NCBI GenBank assembly: GCA_002077045.2
Contig: KZ111149.1
Span: 282,019 to 346,018 of the forward strand
DNA length: 64,000 nt
Source: Rachicladosporium sp. CCFEE 5018
Lineage: Eukaryota > Ascomycota > Dothideomycetes > Cladosporiales > Cladosporiaceae
Reading direction: 5' to 3'
Each line of letters starts with the position of its first letter. The first letter of the stretch is position 1. Below, piece after piece: positions 25,201-35,788 of this stretch. Position numbers and translations under genes: made by a program. A model generated the notes under the pieces. That model was not told the DNA's origin and searched no databases. It saw only the letters and a list, made by a program, of their open reading frames with translations.

Positions 25201-26591
25201 ACTTCCTGGACTACCTGCTTACAGTTGTTCATGTCCCCGAGCCATGGGCCCAGCTTGTCGATCATGAGCTGCGCCTGGTGGTGGCGAGCGATGGTGACAT
25301 TGCTCTTGATGTAGTCAGGCCACATCGCCATCATAATCCCGCGAAGCACCTCTTGGGTAAGAGTGTTGCCTTCGTATAGGGAGAGCAGATCCTCCCGCGT
25401 GAGGACGAAATTAGCCTCAGCAGCGTCAATGTCGTCCCGCTCGAAGCGCGTACTATTCCCTCGCCGGGCACTCTCGCCGCCCACAAGACCAAGCAGATTC
25501 CTGAACACCATGGCTTTCGGATCGATGGGAGCACCGCTCCAGAGGTGCTCATTGTCACGCCAGCCGGGGGGGAAGATAGCTTTCATGTCTCGCTTGTTGT
25601 CCCGATCTTCCTCCTCGATGTCGCCTTCTAGGCCAGCGATGTGTGCATAGTACTGCGCATCGTGGTCTTGCTGGCGCTCCGTTCTCTCTTTGGCGGGATG
25701 CGCAGTCGACTTTGGAGGCGGCGCCGCATCTGAATCCCCGACTTGCTCGTCTTCATAGTCCTGCATCGGGATGTAGCCATCTTGAGGCGCACTGCTGTCC
25801 CGAAACTCGAGTTTCCTTGCTATAATCGCGCTATTGATATAGTCGCGGCTGTAAGTTTGGAAGACCTGCGCCATCTGGTTGACGAGCTCGTCACGTGTCA
25901 TTGTGAGAATATCCGCATTGTCGAGTTGGTCGTTGAATGCAGCAAGTAGCTCCACGTCAGCAGCATCATCCTGGTTGACCTCTGCTGGTACTGGAGAAGT
26001 CGGATCTGCAGGCTTCTTGGGCGGCGGAAGGGGTTTCTGCATGCGGGCAAGTTTCTCATCGACCACTGTACTGCCTTGCGCATCTACGAACGGATTCGAG
26101 GCGTCGTCCGATCGATCAAGTACCATAGGAGAACCAGCATCAATGTCGTGTGAGTCCTCCCTATCGCGCATATGCGCATCTTCGTCGTTGGTGCGTATAG
26201 CAGGTAAGGCAGCACGCGACTTTGGTCCAGGAAGCATCAGGAGACCAGCAAGCTGGTGGGGCTGAGACTTCAACGGCAATACATCGTCCAATGTAGCGGG
26301 CTGCTGTGCCGTAGCAGACACAGTGGCTGGCACAGATTGCTGTGCAGAACGGGCCACGGCTGGGACAACAGGACCAGTGGTTGCTGACTGCTGTTGCTGA
26401 GCAGCCTGTAGAGCAGCCTGTAGAGGAGCCAGGAGATGCGCTGGCGGGCTGCCATTGTAGACGACATTCAGCATGTAAATACTCTCCTGGGGCGTGAACA
26501 CGCCAGTAGGCATTGCATCTTTGGCCTCCTTGACGAGTTTCTTGAGTCGTTTCTTCTGTCCGGCGGACAACGAGCCCTCGCTCTTCCCCAT
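22287..26591 (-). CDS. Large Ulp1-type protease-like protein with double C-terminal zinc clusters
   Basis: Intact single-exon gene of 1434 residues, starting at MGKSEGSLSAGQ (an in-frame Met 18 codons upstream is possible). Order: basic N-terminal helix (GQKKRLKKLVKEAKDA), Gln/Pro-rich and acidic linkers (to about 330), then a C48/Ulp1-like core with the triad in the right order: His in NNIHWYAYA (about 492), Asp in IDIFDSW (about 509), and Gln/Cys in YLQKNLVDCGLHAIRN (about 562 and 568). A long middle part (650-1200) is unrecognised; a CRLC...CDREDC group follows (about 1150). The last 70 residues hold a Zn2Cys6-like cluster (C-x2-C-x6-C-x5-C-x2-C-x9-C) and a second six-Cys cluster (C-x2-C-x10-C-x5-C-x2-C-x6-C). 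Ulp1 domains remove SUMO and also occur in transposon-encoded proteins. The exact role is unknown. Confidence 0.75.
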   Translation of the reverse strand: MGKSEGSLSAGQKKRLKKLVKEAKDAMPTGVFTPQESIYMLNVVYNGSPPAHLLAPLQAALQAAQQQQSATTGPVVPAVARSAQQSVPATVSATAQQPATLDDVLPLKSQPHQLAGLLMLPGPKSRAALPAIRTNDEDAHMRDREDSHDIDAGSPMVLDRSDDASNPFVDAQGSTVVDEKLARMQKPLPPPKKPADPTSPVPAEVNQDDAADVELLAAFNDQLDNADILTMTRDELVNQMAQVFQTYSRDYINSAIIARKLEFRDSSAPQDGYIPMQDYEDEQVGDSDAAPPPKSTAHPAKERTERQQDHDAQYYAHIAGLEGDIEEEDRDNKRDMKAIFPPGWRDNEHLWSGAPIDPKAMVFRNLLGLVGGESARRGNSTRFERDDIDAAEANFVLTREDLLSLYEGNTLTQEVLRGIMMAMWPDYIKSNVTIARHHQAQLMIDKLGPWLGDMNNCKQVVQEVMQDAGGAPWNLIEDTTIATGVVNENNIHWYAYAADKTEHVIDIFDSWVSDDDNAQFYREWENTAHVVAMINVVCNSVEADVSWNGDWALRHYSKPYLQKNLVDCGLHAIRNVEDIVAGRPPLSYHNAAELRLRYANLLCSAQAGQLPDGAPFSWGNPLPFEDSMLQRWAKQAASHAASTTVHSAIAGMASKKAPNAQQGTSAGPGGIGLSLAASGVQEEHMSLKEKHDLALLICNLRGEILANWNPNPPAMPLLVSYRAIARVMLNALGALTARMMTTRFRVVWRHLGGDLTRLRSPGQMNNVFVKVLTALVRDPRSGIEVVPGQSPRLSGPNVVYAMIAGFKIGEFDRTAVTWFGAGAFTHYDELLETFDDIETEPVLVIVAQRHSSFPGGLKSAYNADQHAHAVFTDVLEYWDAVHNKRGALPEEITSADQVQDDLSIMFSAYNYCPPPKSSSCRIFQNNQGTAAPADQTIESILRRINDLADGQDPERRPLVTFIMAGLDSLSTDQRSWPYLKHRYPNLHFRVTIVMLDSRVLAIPDVFKRRGHTQLSEEGQGSRGDFAWAHFDIDSVVRLQEALAADPETLMAYHRRDAASFLHMTREIGDYKAEIMADSKAGIGGMIEEDGAAVEAAVFAIGEELISGVQRNNFRFPTIATEEDMKKQCRLCTAEDTGIFWYRAGQLGEPTADVLCDREDCRAAQANTRVTDDPYQKLAVDRAQRPLSKRTAAIDSVGDADMDDDPEANNDNEIDPDADNSALAALLEGGTAQVPRRSRLMLGKRRGGAARAKVREENVVSANPSVANNAPSAQAQGNNSVAQTSAALDMPSAQAKGKHGGSMAPPQTPAAAKTPSSAGTTGGSRKQARGLDANDEQGPPSKKSKVSNPEVLGSRDLGGAGWNKSCNRCLENRITCNGRRPCQKCISAGLPESDCQWRRKRCAACAKKGNMIVAGCDTQDICQRCAQLGIECIRE

Positions 26592-26829
26592 GATGGAAGT
26601 ATGCGTGTACGCCCTTTGTGTTGAATCAAAGGTAATGTAAGCCAAGCGACATAGTCGTGATGTGTTTCACGCGCTGCAGATTCTGCATCGAGTGGGTTCT
26701 GCGGGAAGATTTGCCTTGGCAAATGGGATTTTGCTGAAGTGGAAGGAGCGACTGTGTATGACGACAAGGACCAACGCATCACGAATTCGACCAAGTCGAT
26801 TCACAACACACCACCCCTCCACCTACCTA

Positions 26830-27230
26830 TCTCTCGCCACGCAGATTCAGCATTACCAGTGCGAGGTCTGCAGAAACACCCCTGGCCATCTTGCGTAGCT
26901 TGCTAACGAAAGCGTAATTATAGGCTCTCTGGGCGGCAGCAGGGGTTTCGACATTTGGGCAAGTCGTCCCTCGATCACTATACCGCCCTGTGCATCTAGG
27001 AACGGATCCATGTCCAGCGTAGTCCTTTGTCTGGTTTTCATGGCTTAGCGCAGGCAAGGCAGCACGCGATCTTGGTCCAGGGAGCACCGAGAGTTTGACG
27101 AGGGCGTGGTACTGTGACTGTAATGTCAGTTCAGCGTGCGTGGCAGTGGATGGCTGTACTGTGGTGGGAGCGCCGTCTCAAGCGTTGGCGAGCCCTTCTC
27201 ATACCTCTCCTCTCCGAGTGCACACTCCTG
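26830..27230 (-). pseudogene. Relic of a second copy of the large Ulp1-type gene
   Basis: On the same strand and upstream of the intact gene, translated pieces in two frames resemble residues about 85-200 of it: PTTVQPSTATHAELTLQSQ, then LPGPRSRAALPAL, then after a frame change DPFLDAQGGIVIEGRLAQM and PLLPPREP. The intact protein has LMLPGPKSRAALPAI, NPFVDAQGSTVVDEKLARM and PLPPPKKP at matching positions. No complete ORF remains. Confidence 0.65.
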
Positions 27231-27360
27231 CGTACTTGGTCACAGCTGCGAAACGGCATTGCATATTCCTGGCGAGTCGTAAGCTTGGTGCTATTTGGAT
27301 ATTCCCCCGGAATTACCATGGCCGTCTCGACGTATTCTTCGGACTGCGAACAGCGGCCTA

Positions 27361-27775
27361 AAGAGGTGACCAAAGTGGCAAGCATCCGCGAAGGTGATCA
27401 ATCCGACAGCAGCCCCTAGAGGTGCTCAGACCGACGAGCATCCGCGATTCAGCAGCCCAGACGGTGCCGAGAGCAAAGAGTAGCCAGAGAGGTGCCTACT
27501 CCAAACGGCAAAAGCAAGGTGCACCTACTGGTCAACAGCCTGAAGGTGATAACGAGACCAACCTTCCGGTGTCTAACAGTATAGCAGCCTTGCTGATACT
27601 CGTCTGGATTGTCAGCCTCAATGGTACCGGGATTGCAAGGCAGCCGGCCTGGATGCGGATTCGCGGTACTCGATCGGCAGGCAGCCTCTGACGGTGCTTG
27701 CTCGGGCAGGCATCCTCCGAGGTGTTCAGCTACCAGGACAGCCTCGATCAGGTGCTTGTATTCGGCAGTATTGCC
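27361..27775. repeat. Degenerate ~28 bp minisatellite
   Basis: The tetramer GGTG recurs at 27366, 27394, 27421, 27463, 27491, 27518, 27545, 27568, 27693, 27721 and 27751, mostly 27-30 bp apart. On the opposite strand the units read roughly CACC-N5-GGCTGC-N followed by a variable part. Units are badly diverged. No counterpart exists in copy A. It is next to the relic gene, so it might be part of the same element. Confidence 0.5.
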
Positions 27776-28517
27776 ACAGTCTGGGCATCAACCAACTCGA
27801 CACAGTCGTCTGGACTACACGTGAGGTCTAAAGTCTTGGCGGGAAGCCCAGGCATCACACCGATCTCGGATTGGCTACACACAGTACGATACCCTCCACG
27901 AAAACCGACACTTGGTAGCTATTGCTAGAAAACAGAGCTACTTCACGATATTCTGAGAATTATGGCACGACACTATCATCCTTTCTACCGATCGAATGAT
28001 TCCGTCCGCACGAAGGTGCTGTGTCATAGATATCCTACTACAATGTCGGTATTTTCGCCCCATTCATTGACGCAATAGCCTGAATTTGTATGATACAGAT
28101 AATCACATGTTCGCTATCTACTGACAATGGTCGAGATTCGAAGCTCTTTGATATACGCGTTGCTGCATATGTGTAGTCGAGAAAACGTGCTACCCTATTT
28201 TGCCTTGACCGCAAAGTGTTATCTCGGCAGTGCTCCGGCCACAACCACGGGAGAAGAGGCTGAGGCTCTGCGGATCTGACCGCGTTGCATGGCGCTAACC
28301 TGACTGGGAGCCTCGTGGGTGACGATGCGATCTGCTACCTGTTGCTGCAGGTGGTGCATCGAGAAACATCACATTGCATTACCTCAGACTGCCACCACAA
28401 CACACAGCTTGGATCATCTCCCGCTAGACTCGCTACTGAGCAGCGCACGTGACCACTACACTCATCCGGAAGTCACATCAGTACAGCACAGGAGAGGCGA
28501 ACGGATCATCCGCAGCC

Positions 28518-29812
28518 ATGTCGGAAGGTGATGCGGAGAGAGAGCACGCGTTGGAGCAGTACAAGAAGACGCTGCTAGACTCAAGAGAGTGGGAGGCAAA
28601 GCTCAAGGCGCTCAGACTAGATATCAAGGGCCTGCAACACGACTTCGATGTATCAGAGGACAACATCAAGGCGCTGCAGAGTGTGGGACAGATCATTGGC
28701 GAGGTGTTGAAGCAGCTGGATGAGGAGCGATGTATGTGATTGAGGTACTGTTGCAAGCGCACAGGAGGTACTGACAGTCAACACAGTCATCGTCAAAGCC
28801 TCTTCCGGCCCGCGCTATGTCGTCGGCTGCCGGTCAAAGGTCGACAAGGCCAAGCTCAAGCAAGGAACGCGCGTTGCACTCGACATGACCACACTCACAA
28901 TCATGCGCATGCTACCTCGAGAAGTCGACCCGCTTGTCTACAACATGTCACTCGAGGACCCGGGTCAAGTCTCGTTCGCTGGAATTGGTGGCCTGAACGA
29001 GCAGATCCGAGAGCTACGGGAAGTCATTGAGCTACCACTGAAAAACCCGGAGCTTTTCATGCGAGTTGGCATTAAGCCTCCGAAGGGTGTGCTCTTGTAC
29101 GGGCCCCCTGGGACGGGCAAGACGCTGCTTGCCCGAGCAGTGGCAAGTTCACTGGAGACGAACTTCCTGAAAGGTATGCTTTAGACTGACATCGCAGCAT
29201 ATTGTAGATTCATGATAGCTGACATTGTGCCCAGTCGTCTCCTCGGCTATCGTCGACAAGTACATCGGCGAGTCCGCGCGCTTGATCCGCGAGATGTTCG
29301 GCTACGCAAAAGAGCACGAACCCTGCATCATCTTCATGGACGAAATCGACGCTATCGGCGGCCGCCGTTTCAGCGAAGGAACATCCGCTGATCGTGAAAT
29401 TCAACGAACACTCATGGAACTCCTCAACCAGCTAGACGGCTTCGACTACCTCGGCAAGACGAAGATCATCATGGCGACCAACCGACCCGACACACTCGAT
29501 CCCGCGCTCTTGCGGGCAGGCAGGCTGGACCGAAAGATTGAGATTGGGTTGCCAAACGAGGCGGGACGGTTGGAGGTGCTAAAGATCCATGCGGAGGCTG
29601 TGGTCAAGGAGGGGGAGATCGACTACGAGAGTGTGGTCAAGATGAGCGATGGACTGAACGGAGCGGATCTGAGGAACGTGGTGACAGAGGCTGGACTGTT
29701 CGCAATCAAGGATTACAGGGACGCGGTGAATCAGGATGACTTCAATAAGGCAGTGAGGAAGGTGGCCGAGAGCAAGAAGCTGGAGGGGAAGCTGGAGTAT
29801 CAGAAGTTGTAA
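28518..29812 (+). CDS. RPT4: 26S proteasome regulatory ATPase Rpt4, copy B
   Basis: Exons 28518-28731, 28787-29173 and 29235-29812 encode 392 residues with the same exon lengths as copy A and introns of 55 and 61 bp. Walker A, Walker B and the ATNRPD region are intact. Homology of the 5' flank to copy A ends at 28262, leaving about 255 bp of shared proximal promoter. The second intron sequence is quite different from copy A. Confidence 0.97.
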
Positions 29813-30399
29813 GAGTATGGCTGGACACGGGAGTGCGATCGTGGGTGGCAGCTTGCAATGTGGGCACGGGTACGCGAGTGTGCGAATACGAAGGCGGCAG
29901 GATATGTATAACACACTACACCGCGAGAGGGCGAATACCAACAAGCCTTCTGCTTACACAGGATGACCGGATCCCTGGACCTGTCTTCCGCCGATGTGCA
30001 TTCCACGAAGGGAGAAAGTAAGACCATGAAGTCTCGCGTGGCTTCACGGTCGCAAAGCATGCCAGATTGGGTCGCTCGCTTATGCACGTCTTGGAGCCTC
30101 TAGCTCCATAATGGACGCTACGCTCTACAGGAGTACAATAACGGATCCTCAGTTATCATTCCTGCATTCTGCCTATAATGCCGACAAGTCTCGATGACAT
30201 GTGGATCCGGGCCATGCGGTATTGCAATGGCATGGGCAGTTGCGGCCGATGGGCGAGGCAAGTGGGACGGGAAGATTAAAGGCAGGTACAAAGCAATCCC
30301 AGTCCTTCTCTTCTCACTTATATGTGTCTTTCTCTAGCATTCTCACTGCAACTCTTGCAGTATTCTCTCACTCTCTAGCTCCCCCCTCTCATTGTGCAA
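29813..30399. other. Intergenic region, PQQ-protein promoter, copy B
   Basis: Homologous to 9868-10441 with small indels, including the shortened TTAAAGGCAGG element and the pyrimidine-rich leader before the start. No gene is seen. Confidence 0.4.
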
Positions 30400-32147
30400 A
30401 TGCTCCGTCCCACTCTCCTCCTCGCTTCCTCCCTCCTCTCCCTCCCCATCGCACACTGCCATGGCCCTCACCCTCAACCCCAACCCCAATGGTCCGGCTG
30501 GGGTGCCAACACTCACAACGACCGCTACATCGCCAACAGCGCCATCGACTCCCACAGCATCAGCACCCTAACCCCTCACTGTCATCAGGCCTTTCCCTAC
30601 GGTGTCAGCGCCACCCCAGCTCTCCGAGGCAACACAGCATACTTCCCAACCTGGAACGGGCTGCTGGTAGCTTACGACTACACCACCTGCACGATCCAAT
30701 GGCAGACGAACATCACCGCCTATCTGAACAGCTACAAGGTCCCGGATCGCTATCAAGCTGCCTTCGCCTCGCCGGTCAGCCGCACGAGTCCACAGCTCGA
30801 TGGATCGACGCTTTATATTGGGACGTTGCGCTACGCCCTGCTTCTGGCGGTTGATGTCGGGAGTGGCAAGGTCCTCGCTAACGTGCAGCTAAATCCCCAC
30901 CCTCTAGCCATCGCAACCATGAGCCCCACCTTCCACGACGGCAGGATCTTTATCGGCACGTCCAGCGTCGAAGAAGCGGCGACCCAGGATGTGACATACG
31001 CTTGCTGCTCTTTCGTCGGCAATTTCGCGGCTTTCACGTTCGATCGTCGACAGAATAAGTTTGAGACACAGTGGAATCGCACCATGCTGCCTGAGCCCTA
31101 CGGCGTGGGGCTGTGGAGCGGTGGGTCGATATGGGGAAGCCAGCCGTCAATAGATGAGAAGAGGGGACAGGTGTTCGTCGCGACTGGGAATGTGTACGAC
31201 ATACCCGCAGATGTGCAAAGCTGCATCGATAAGACAGCAAACGACAATGAGACGGCATGTTACCCGGACACAGTCTGGCAGGAATCCGTCATTGCGTTTG
31301 ACGTTGGGACGGGGAAGGTGAATTGGATTCAACGCCTCTCCGCCCTCGACGCCTGTACGTCTCCCTTCCCCCTCCCTTTTTTCCTCCAGCCCACTGATTG
31401 TTCTGTGTAGGGACGCTCCCCTGCCTCGCCCCCCTCTACGGTCTCCCTCCCCAACCCACCTGCCCTCCCAACCCCGGGCCTGATGCAGATTTCGGCATGG
31501 CGCCCTCCTTCATCCCCTCTCACGGCCGAAAAACCCCTCACAGTGCCGACATCGTCGTCGTGGGCCAGAAAAACGGCTTCCTGTACGCTCTGGATGCGTG
31601 TAATGGCACCATCTACTGGTCTACACTTACTGGTCCTGATAGCAGTTCGAGTGGAGCGCTGATGTGGGGTGTTACGGTTGATGAGGGAAAAGTGTACTTC
31701 ACTGCGGTGAATCCGGGGTTGGCGACGTGGACGTTGCAGCCCAGCGGCATGAACATCTCGAACTCGGCGTTCGGCGCCGTCGATCTGGCTACGGGAAAGT
31801 TCGCCTGGGAAGTCCCTGTGCCCAACAATTGGACGTCTTTCGCTCCTCCCTCTATGACCGAGGATGTCGTGCTCGTGGGCGTCTCTGGCTTCCAAGGAGG
31901 CGTCGGGAACCCGAGTAGCAAGGGCAGCATCGTAGCCCTGGACAAAGCCACTGGGACGCTGTTGAAGCAGGTACAAGCGGAGAGCGTGGTGTATGGTGGT
32001 GTGGCTGTGGAGGGGCAGTACGTGATGTACGGCGTGGGATATGCGAAGAACTTCCAGGTGGCGGATGTGGGGAGCTTTAATGTGTATCAGGTAATCGGCG
32101 GGAAGGGGTCTGTGGCTGCTAGGGGCGGGGAGGCAGACCCGCATTGA
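30400..32147 (+). CDS. Secreted PQQ-type beta-propeller protein, copy B
   Basis: Exons 30400-31354 and 31411-32147 (intron 56 bp, pyrimidine-rich) encode 563 residues. The signal peptide (MLRPTLLLASSLLSLPIAHC) and the propeller repeats match copy A. The intron sequence is unrelated to that of copy A although the splice positions are identical. The C terminus is two residues shorter (GGKGSVAARGGEADPH). Intact; substrate unknown. Confidence 0.85.
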
Positions 32148-32230
32148 TATACTAGGCGTGCACTTCGTCTCACGCCGATTAGAGCCTAGATCCAAAGTGT
32201 CGAGAATTGAGATGCAACAACACATTTACA

Positions 32231-32986
32231 CTATGGACTCAACCTCTCCATTTTCCATCCCCCTTCGCTCCCCTCGTCCCTCAAATACCTAAACCGATCA
32301 TGCAACCTACTCTCCCTCCCTTGCCAAAACTCCACCATCTCAGGCTTAACCCTCAGCCCACGCCAAAACTCCGGCACAGGCAGCTTCTCCGTCCCCTCGA
32401 ACCTCTGTTCCACAGCCTTGACCTGCCCCTCCAGCTCCTCCCGTCCACTCAACACCTTTGATTGCTGAGAAGCCCAAGCCCCGAGTCTGGAGCCGCGGAT
32501 CCGCGTGTCGTAGTAAGTCTGAGATTCGGCGGATGAAAGGCGTTCACAGGTTCCTTCGACGCGGACTTGGCGCTCGAGTTCGTGCCACCAGAACGTTAAG
32601 GCGGCGTTGGGGTTGGACGCGACATCTGCTGCTTTTCTTGAGGTGCCCCAGTTTGAGTAGATCACGAATCCCTTGTCGTCTAGTTCCTTGAGATAGACCA
32701 TGCGGGCACTGACGTTGCCTGAGGGTAATGATGCGGTTGATAATGTGACGGTTTCGGGCTGGTGCACTTTCTCGGCGTTGGCGTGGTCGAACCAGGTTTT
32801 GAACTGGGCTAAAGGATCGGGGGAGAGTTGAGAGCGTTCGAGAGCGCCTTTTGTGTATTGTTGGGCCTGTGGGCTGTCCTTTGTGCCGCCTGGGGCGAAG
32901 ATGGCTTTGGTTGTCATTGAACGGGTGGAGATGCTTGTGACGATGGATCCGGAGATTTGCTGGGCGATGCGAGGTGCGTTACGCAT
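32231..32986 (-). CDS. PDX3: Pyridoxamine 5'-phosphate oxidase, copy B
   Basis: 251 residues, differing from copy A at a few positions (for example FWRGLRV here and FWGGLRV there). The catalytic end FWQGRESRLHDRFRY is intact. Start chosen at MRNAPRIAQQ because homology between the copies in this frame breaks further upstream. Convergent with the PQQ-propeller gene, 83 bp between the stops. Confidence 0.93.
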   Translation of the reverse strand: MRNAPRIAQQISGSIVTSISTRSMTTKAIFAPGGTKDSPQAQQYTKGALERSQLSPDPLAQFKTWFDHANAEKVHQPETVTLSTASLPSGNVSARMVYLKELDDKGFVIYSNWGTSRKAADVASNPNAALTFWWHELERQVRVEGTCERLSSAESQTYYDTRIRGSRLGAWASQQSKVLSGREELEGQVKAVEQRFEGTEKLPVPEFWRGLRVKPEMVEFWQGRESRLHDRFRYLRDEGSEGGWKMERLSP

Positions 32987-33245
32987 GAGATGGGTATTCT
33001 GCACTGTCGAATCGTGATCTCTAAGATGCTCTCGAGTCGTTGGTGATCGACATAACGTGTCGAGTTTGATGTGACCAACCCTCTTTGCATCATACTTCGA
33101 TGATATGATATGAGTAGGAGGTATGGAGGCGCATTCAAGCTTTCCGCGAGTCATTTGTGAGTGAAGTCACATCTCGAGGTCCATCGTCTCTCTCTCCAGA
33201 CCAACGACCACTTATTGCTAGCAAATAGCAAGCTAGTCCGACAGA

Positions 33246-34244
33246 ATGGAGGATCTACCGCCGCCTCCCCCGCCACCGCCGCCTTCAGACGATCTTGCGC
33301 CGCCGCCGCCACCCCCGACAAGCGACGATCTACCCCCTCCACCCCCACCTGCGCCCCCAGTGATACATAGCGAGAAAGTCGAGGAAGTCGAGGATGCTGG
33401 ATCCAAACTCAAGAAGCGCAAGATCGGTTGGGCGACCAAGACGAAGCCTCAGCCGATCAGCATCGAAGAGCTTCTTGCGAAGAAGAAGGCTGCCGATGAA
33501 GCTGCTGCGAAACCCCGGTTCATGTCAAAAAAGGAGCGCGAACGATTGAAGCAGGAGCAGGAAGCTGCGACGTCTAAGCCTGAGATCAACGGCAAGCCGA
33601 ATGGAGTTACTCATGGCCACACGAACGGTCATGTCAATGGCAATGCGCCCAACGGCGTCAAGGGCAGCCACCGTGATGTGCCCACAGGCCCTAGGGGCAT
33701 GCCCACGGGACCACGCGCGATGCGAGCACCACAGCCAGCACTCGAGCTCGCAAAAAAGGGCTTCGAGATGAAGCTTCCTCCGCCGCCCAAGCCACGCGGG
33801 ACAGAGGAAGTGGAAGCCAACATGATCCGCACACGGTACATGGGAGCAGATACCCAGGTCTCGAACTTCTCCGCCAAGAAGAAGCGAAAGCGAACGACGG
33901 AGAAGAAGTTCAATTTTGAGTGGAATACTGAGGAAGATACGAGTCAGGACTACAACCCCATCTACCAGAACCGACAGGAGAATACGTTCTTCGGACGAGG
34001 CAAGCTCGGAGGCTACACGGATGATGCGAGCGACGAGCAGGTGCAGAAGTATGCGCAATCGCTGGCAGAGCGAGACCCGGAGACTGGGCGGGAGCGTGCT
34101 GCTCAGATCATCGAGGCACATCGGAGGAGAAGAGAGGAAGGCGCCAGGAATACGATCGAGAAGCACTGGAGCGAGAAGCCATTGGAGAAGATGCGGGAAC
34201 GCGATTGGCGAATCTTCAAGGAGGACTTCAACATTGCATCAAAG
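33246..34244 (+). CDS. PRP28: PRP28 DEAD-box splicing helicase, N-terminal part, copy B (cut by gap)
   Basis: 333 residues of the N-terminal region before the helicase core. After the polyproline head come an Asn/Gly/His-rich linker ([16 protein letters not shown]) and the conserved block NFEWNTEEDTSQDYNPIYQNR, then FFGRGKLGGYTDD, HWSEKPLEKMRERDWRIFKEDFNIASK, which in Prp28 lies just before the Q motif and DEAD core. The N run follows. Divergent from PDX3, 259 bp between the starts. Confidence 0.9.
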
Positions 34245-34344
34245 NNNNNNNNNNNNNNNNNNNNNNNNNNNNNNNNNNNNNNNNNNNNNNNNNNNNNNNN
34301 NNNNNNNNNNNNNNNNNNNNNNNNNNNNNNNNNNNNNNNNNNNN
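34245..34344. other. Assembly gap, 100 N
   Basis: Joins PRP28 to an inverted ArfGAP fragment whose end overlaps the start of piece B. Likely a misjoin. Confidence 0.98.
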
Positions 34345-35788
34345 GCAAATCATGCATGAAGCTCGAGTAGTCGAACCGCTTCAGCTCGAATGTCCGTCGC
34401 TTGTACTGGAATTTCTCATCGCTCTGCTTCTGCTTCTTCTCCTTGAGACTTTCGCTCCTCTGCCCAAGATACTTGCTCGTGTAGGCGTAGTACTCCTTGC
34501 TCTCCTCATCGAACTCCCGCTTCTTCACATCGGCCTGCTTGATCTCGTTGTTGTATAGTCGACTCACCGGCTCGATGATCATCCGTCTCAAATTGACCGC
34601 GTTCTGTCGTTCGTACTGCAAGATCTCCTTGGCGATCTTTTCGAAATAGTGCTCGAGCGCAGGTCGCACAGCGTTCGCGTTCGAGCTTCCCGCTTCTCTC
34701 AACGCATCTGTGAAGTCTGCCACCGCGTTATTGCAAGTCTGCTGTGCAATCTCCGCAGCCTCTGCAGTCCGAAGAACCTTCTTCATTCTCAATCGCATGT
34801 TGCCGGTCTTTTGCTCCAGCGATCGCATTGTCGCGCGAAAGAGTGGTCCATCTTCATTCATCGCCGGATCTTCACCAGGCTTGCAAGTCGCGACATCGAC
34901 CTTGACAGTCTCCGATGAGCTTCCTCCATTACTCGTAGCAGTCATGATTGGCACCATGCCTAGCCCATCCTCCGGTATTGCATCAAATAACGGCGACCCT
35001 GGCTCCTTGTAGTCCCTGTACGATGAACTCGGACCTTCACCCTCGGAGTCACTGACGTTACTGACTCTCGACTCGATTGATTGCGCCGAAGGCACCCTTA
35101 ACCTCGGCGGCACACCCATGTCGAGTCTCGGTGACCTCGTGTAAGATCTCTGCACACTCTGCACCCAGAAGTCAAAGCCGGCCAGCGTATTGAGCCTGTG
35201 CGCCCTTTGATCATATTCCACGAGACTGCAGCTGTTCCGCCAGCCCCCACCTCGGTCCTCGACTGTCTTTGGCGGTCGCCATTTCCAGGACCAGCTGAAC
35301 TGTATGCTCGAACTGCCACCTGTGCTGTAGTCCCCTAGCAGCTGCACATTCGGGTTCTTGTGCAGATTCGGATTGGCGTGGAACTCCCGCACTACCAGGT
35401 TGTCAACCTCTCTCGGACTCGAGGCAAAGATGTACGTCAGCCCTGCGATAGGAGTGTCCACTGCCGGCCCAGTCTGAATCCCTGAGCTCCCATTCCCCTG
35501 CACTTGCTGCTGCTGCTGCCGTAGTACAAATGTGAAGTGGAACGTCAATTCATCTGTACTCTGCAGCCGTAACAAGAAGTTGCCCGCGCCCTCCGGGTCC
35601 TGTACGTAGTCTACCGGGACATCGTCGCCCGAGTCTCTTTGCGCGTTATATCTGCTTGCTGGAAATGCATTTGGCGATACCCGTAGCACTGTCCCTCGAG
35701 AATTCGTGATGTGTAGGGCCAAGATGGTGAAGCGGGACTGGTCCCTGATATAGGTGCCGTCCTCGGGCCTGCTACCGACTGCGCCCAT
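34345..35788 (-). CDS. csx2: Csx2-like ArfGAP, N-terminal part (piece C)
   Basis: Encodes the first ~481 residues, from MGAVGSRPEDGTYIRDQSRF to the BAR-like region, where the gap cuts it. The N-terminal 300 residues (not available in A and B) include a tract of five Gln, a beta-rich stretch (LTYIFASSPREVDNLVVREF and SSSIQFSWSWKWRPP) and a Ser/Glu-rich linker. The last 365 coding bases are the reverse complement of the first 365 bases of piece B and share the same variant bases, so C and B belong to the same gene copy. The full protein would be about 1150 residues. Confidence 0.93.

Noticed and set aside
33525..34166. 213-codon minus-strand ORF opposite PRP28
   Set aside because: Antisense of a Lys/Glu/Arg-rich region; low-complexity composition and no independent support.
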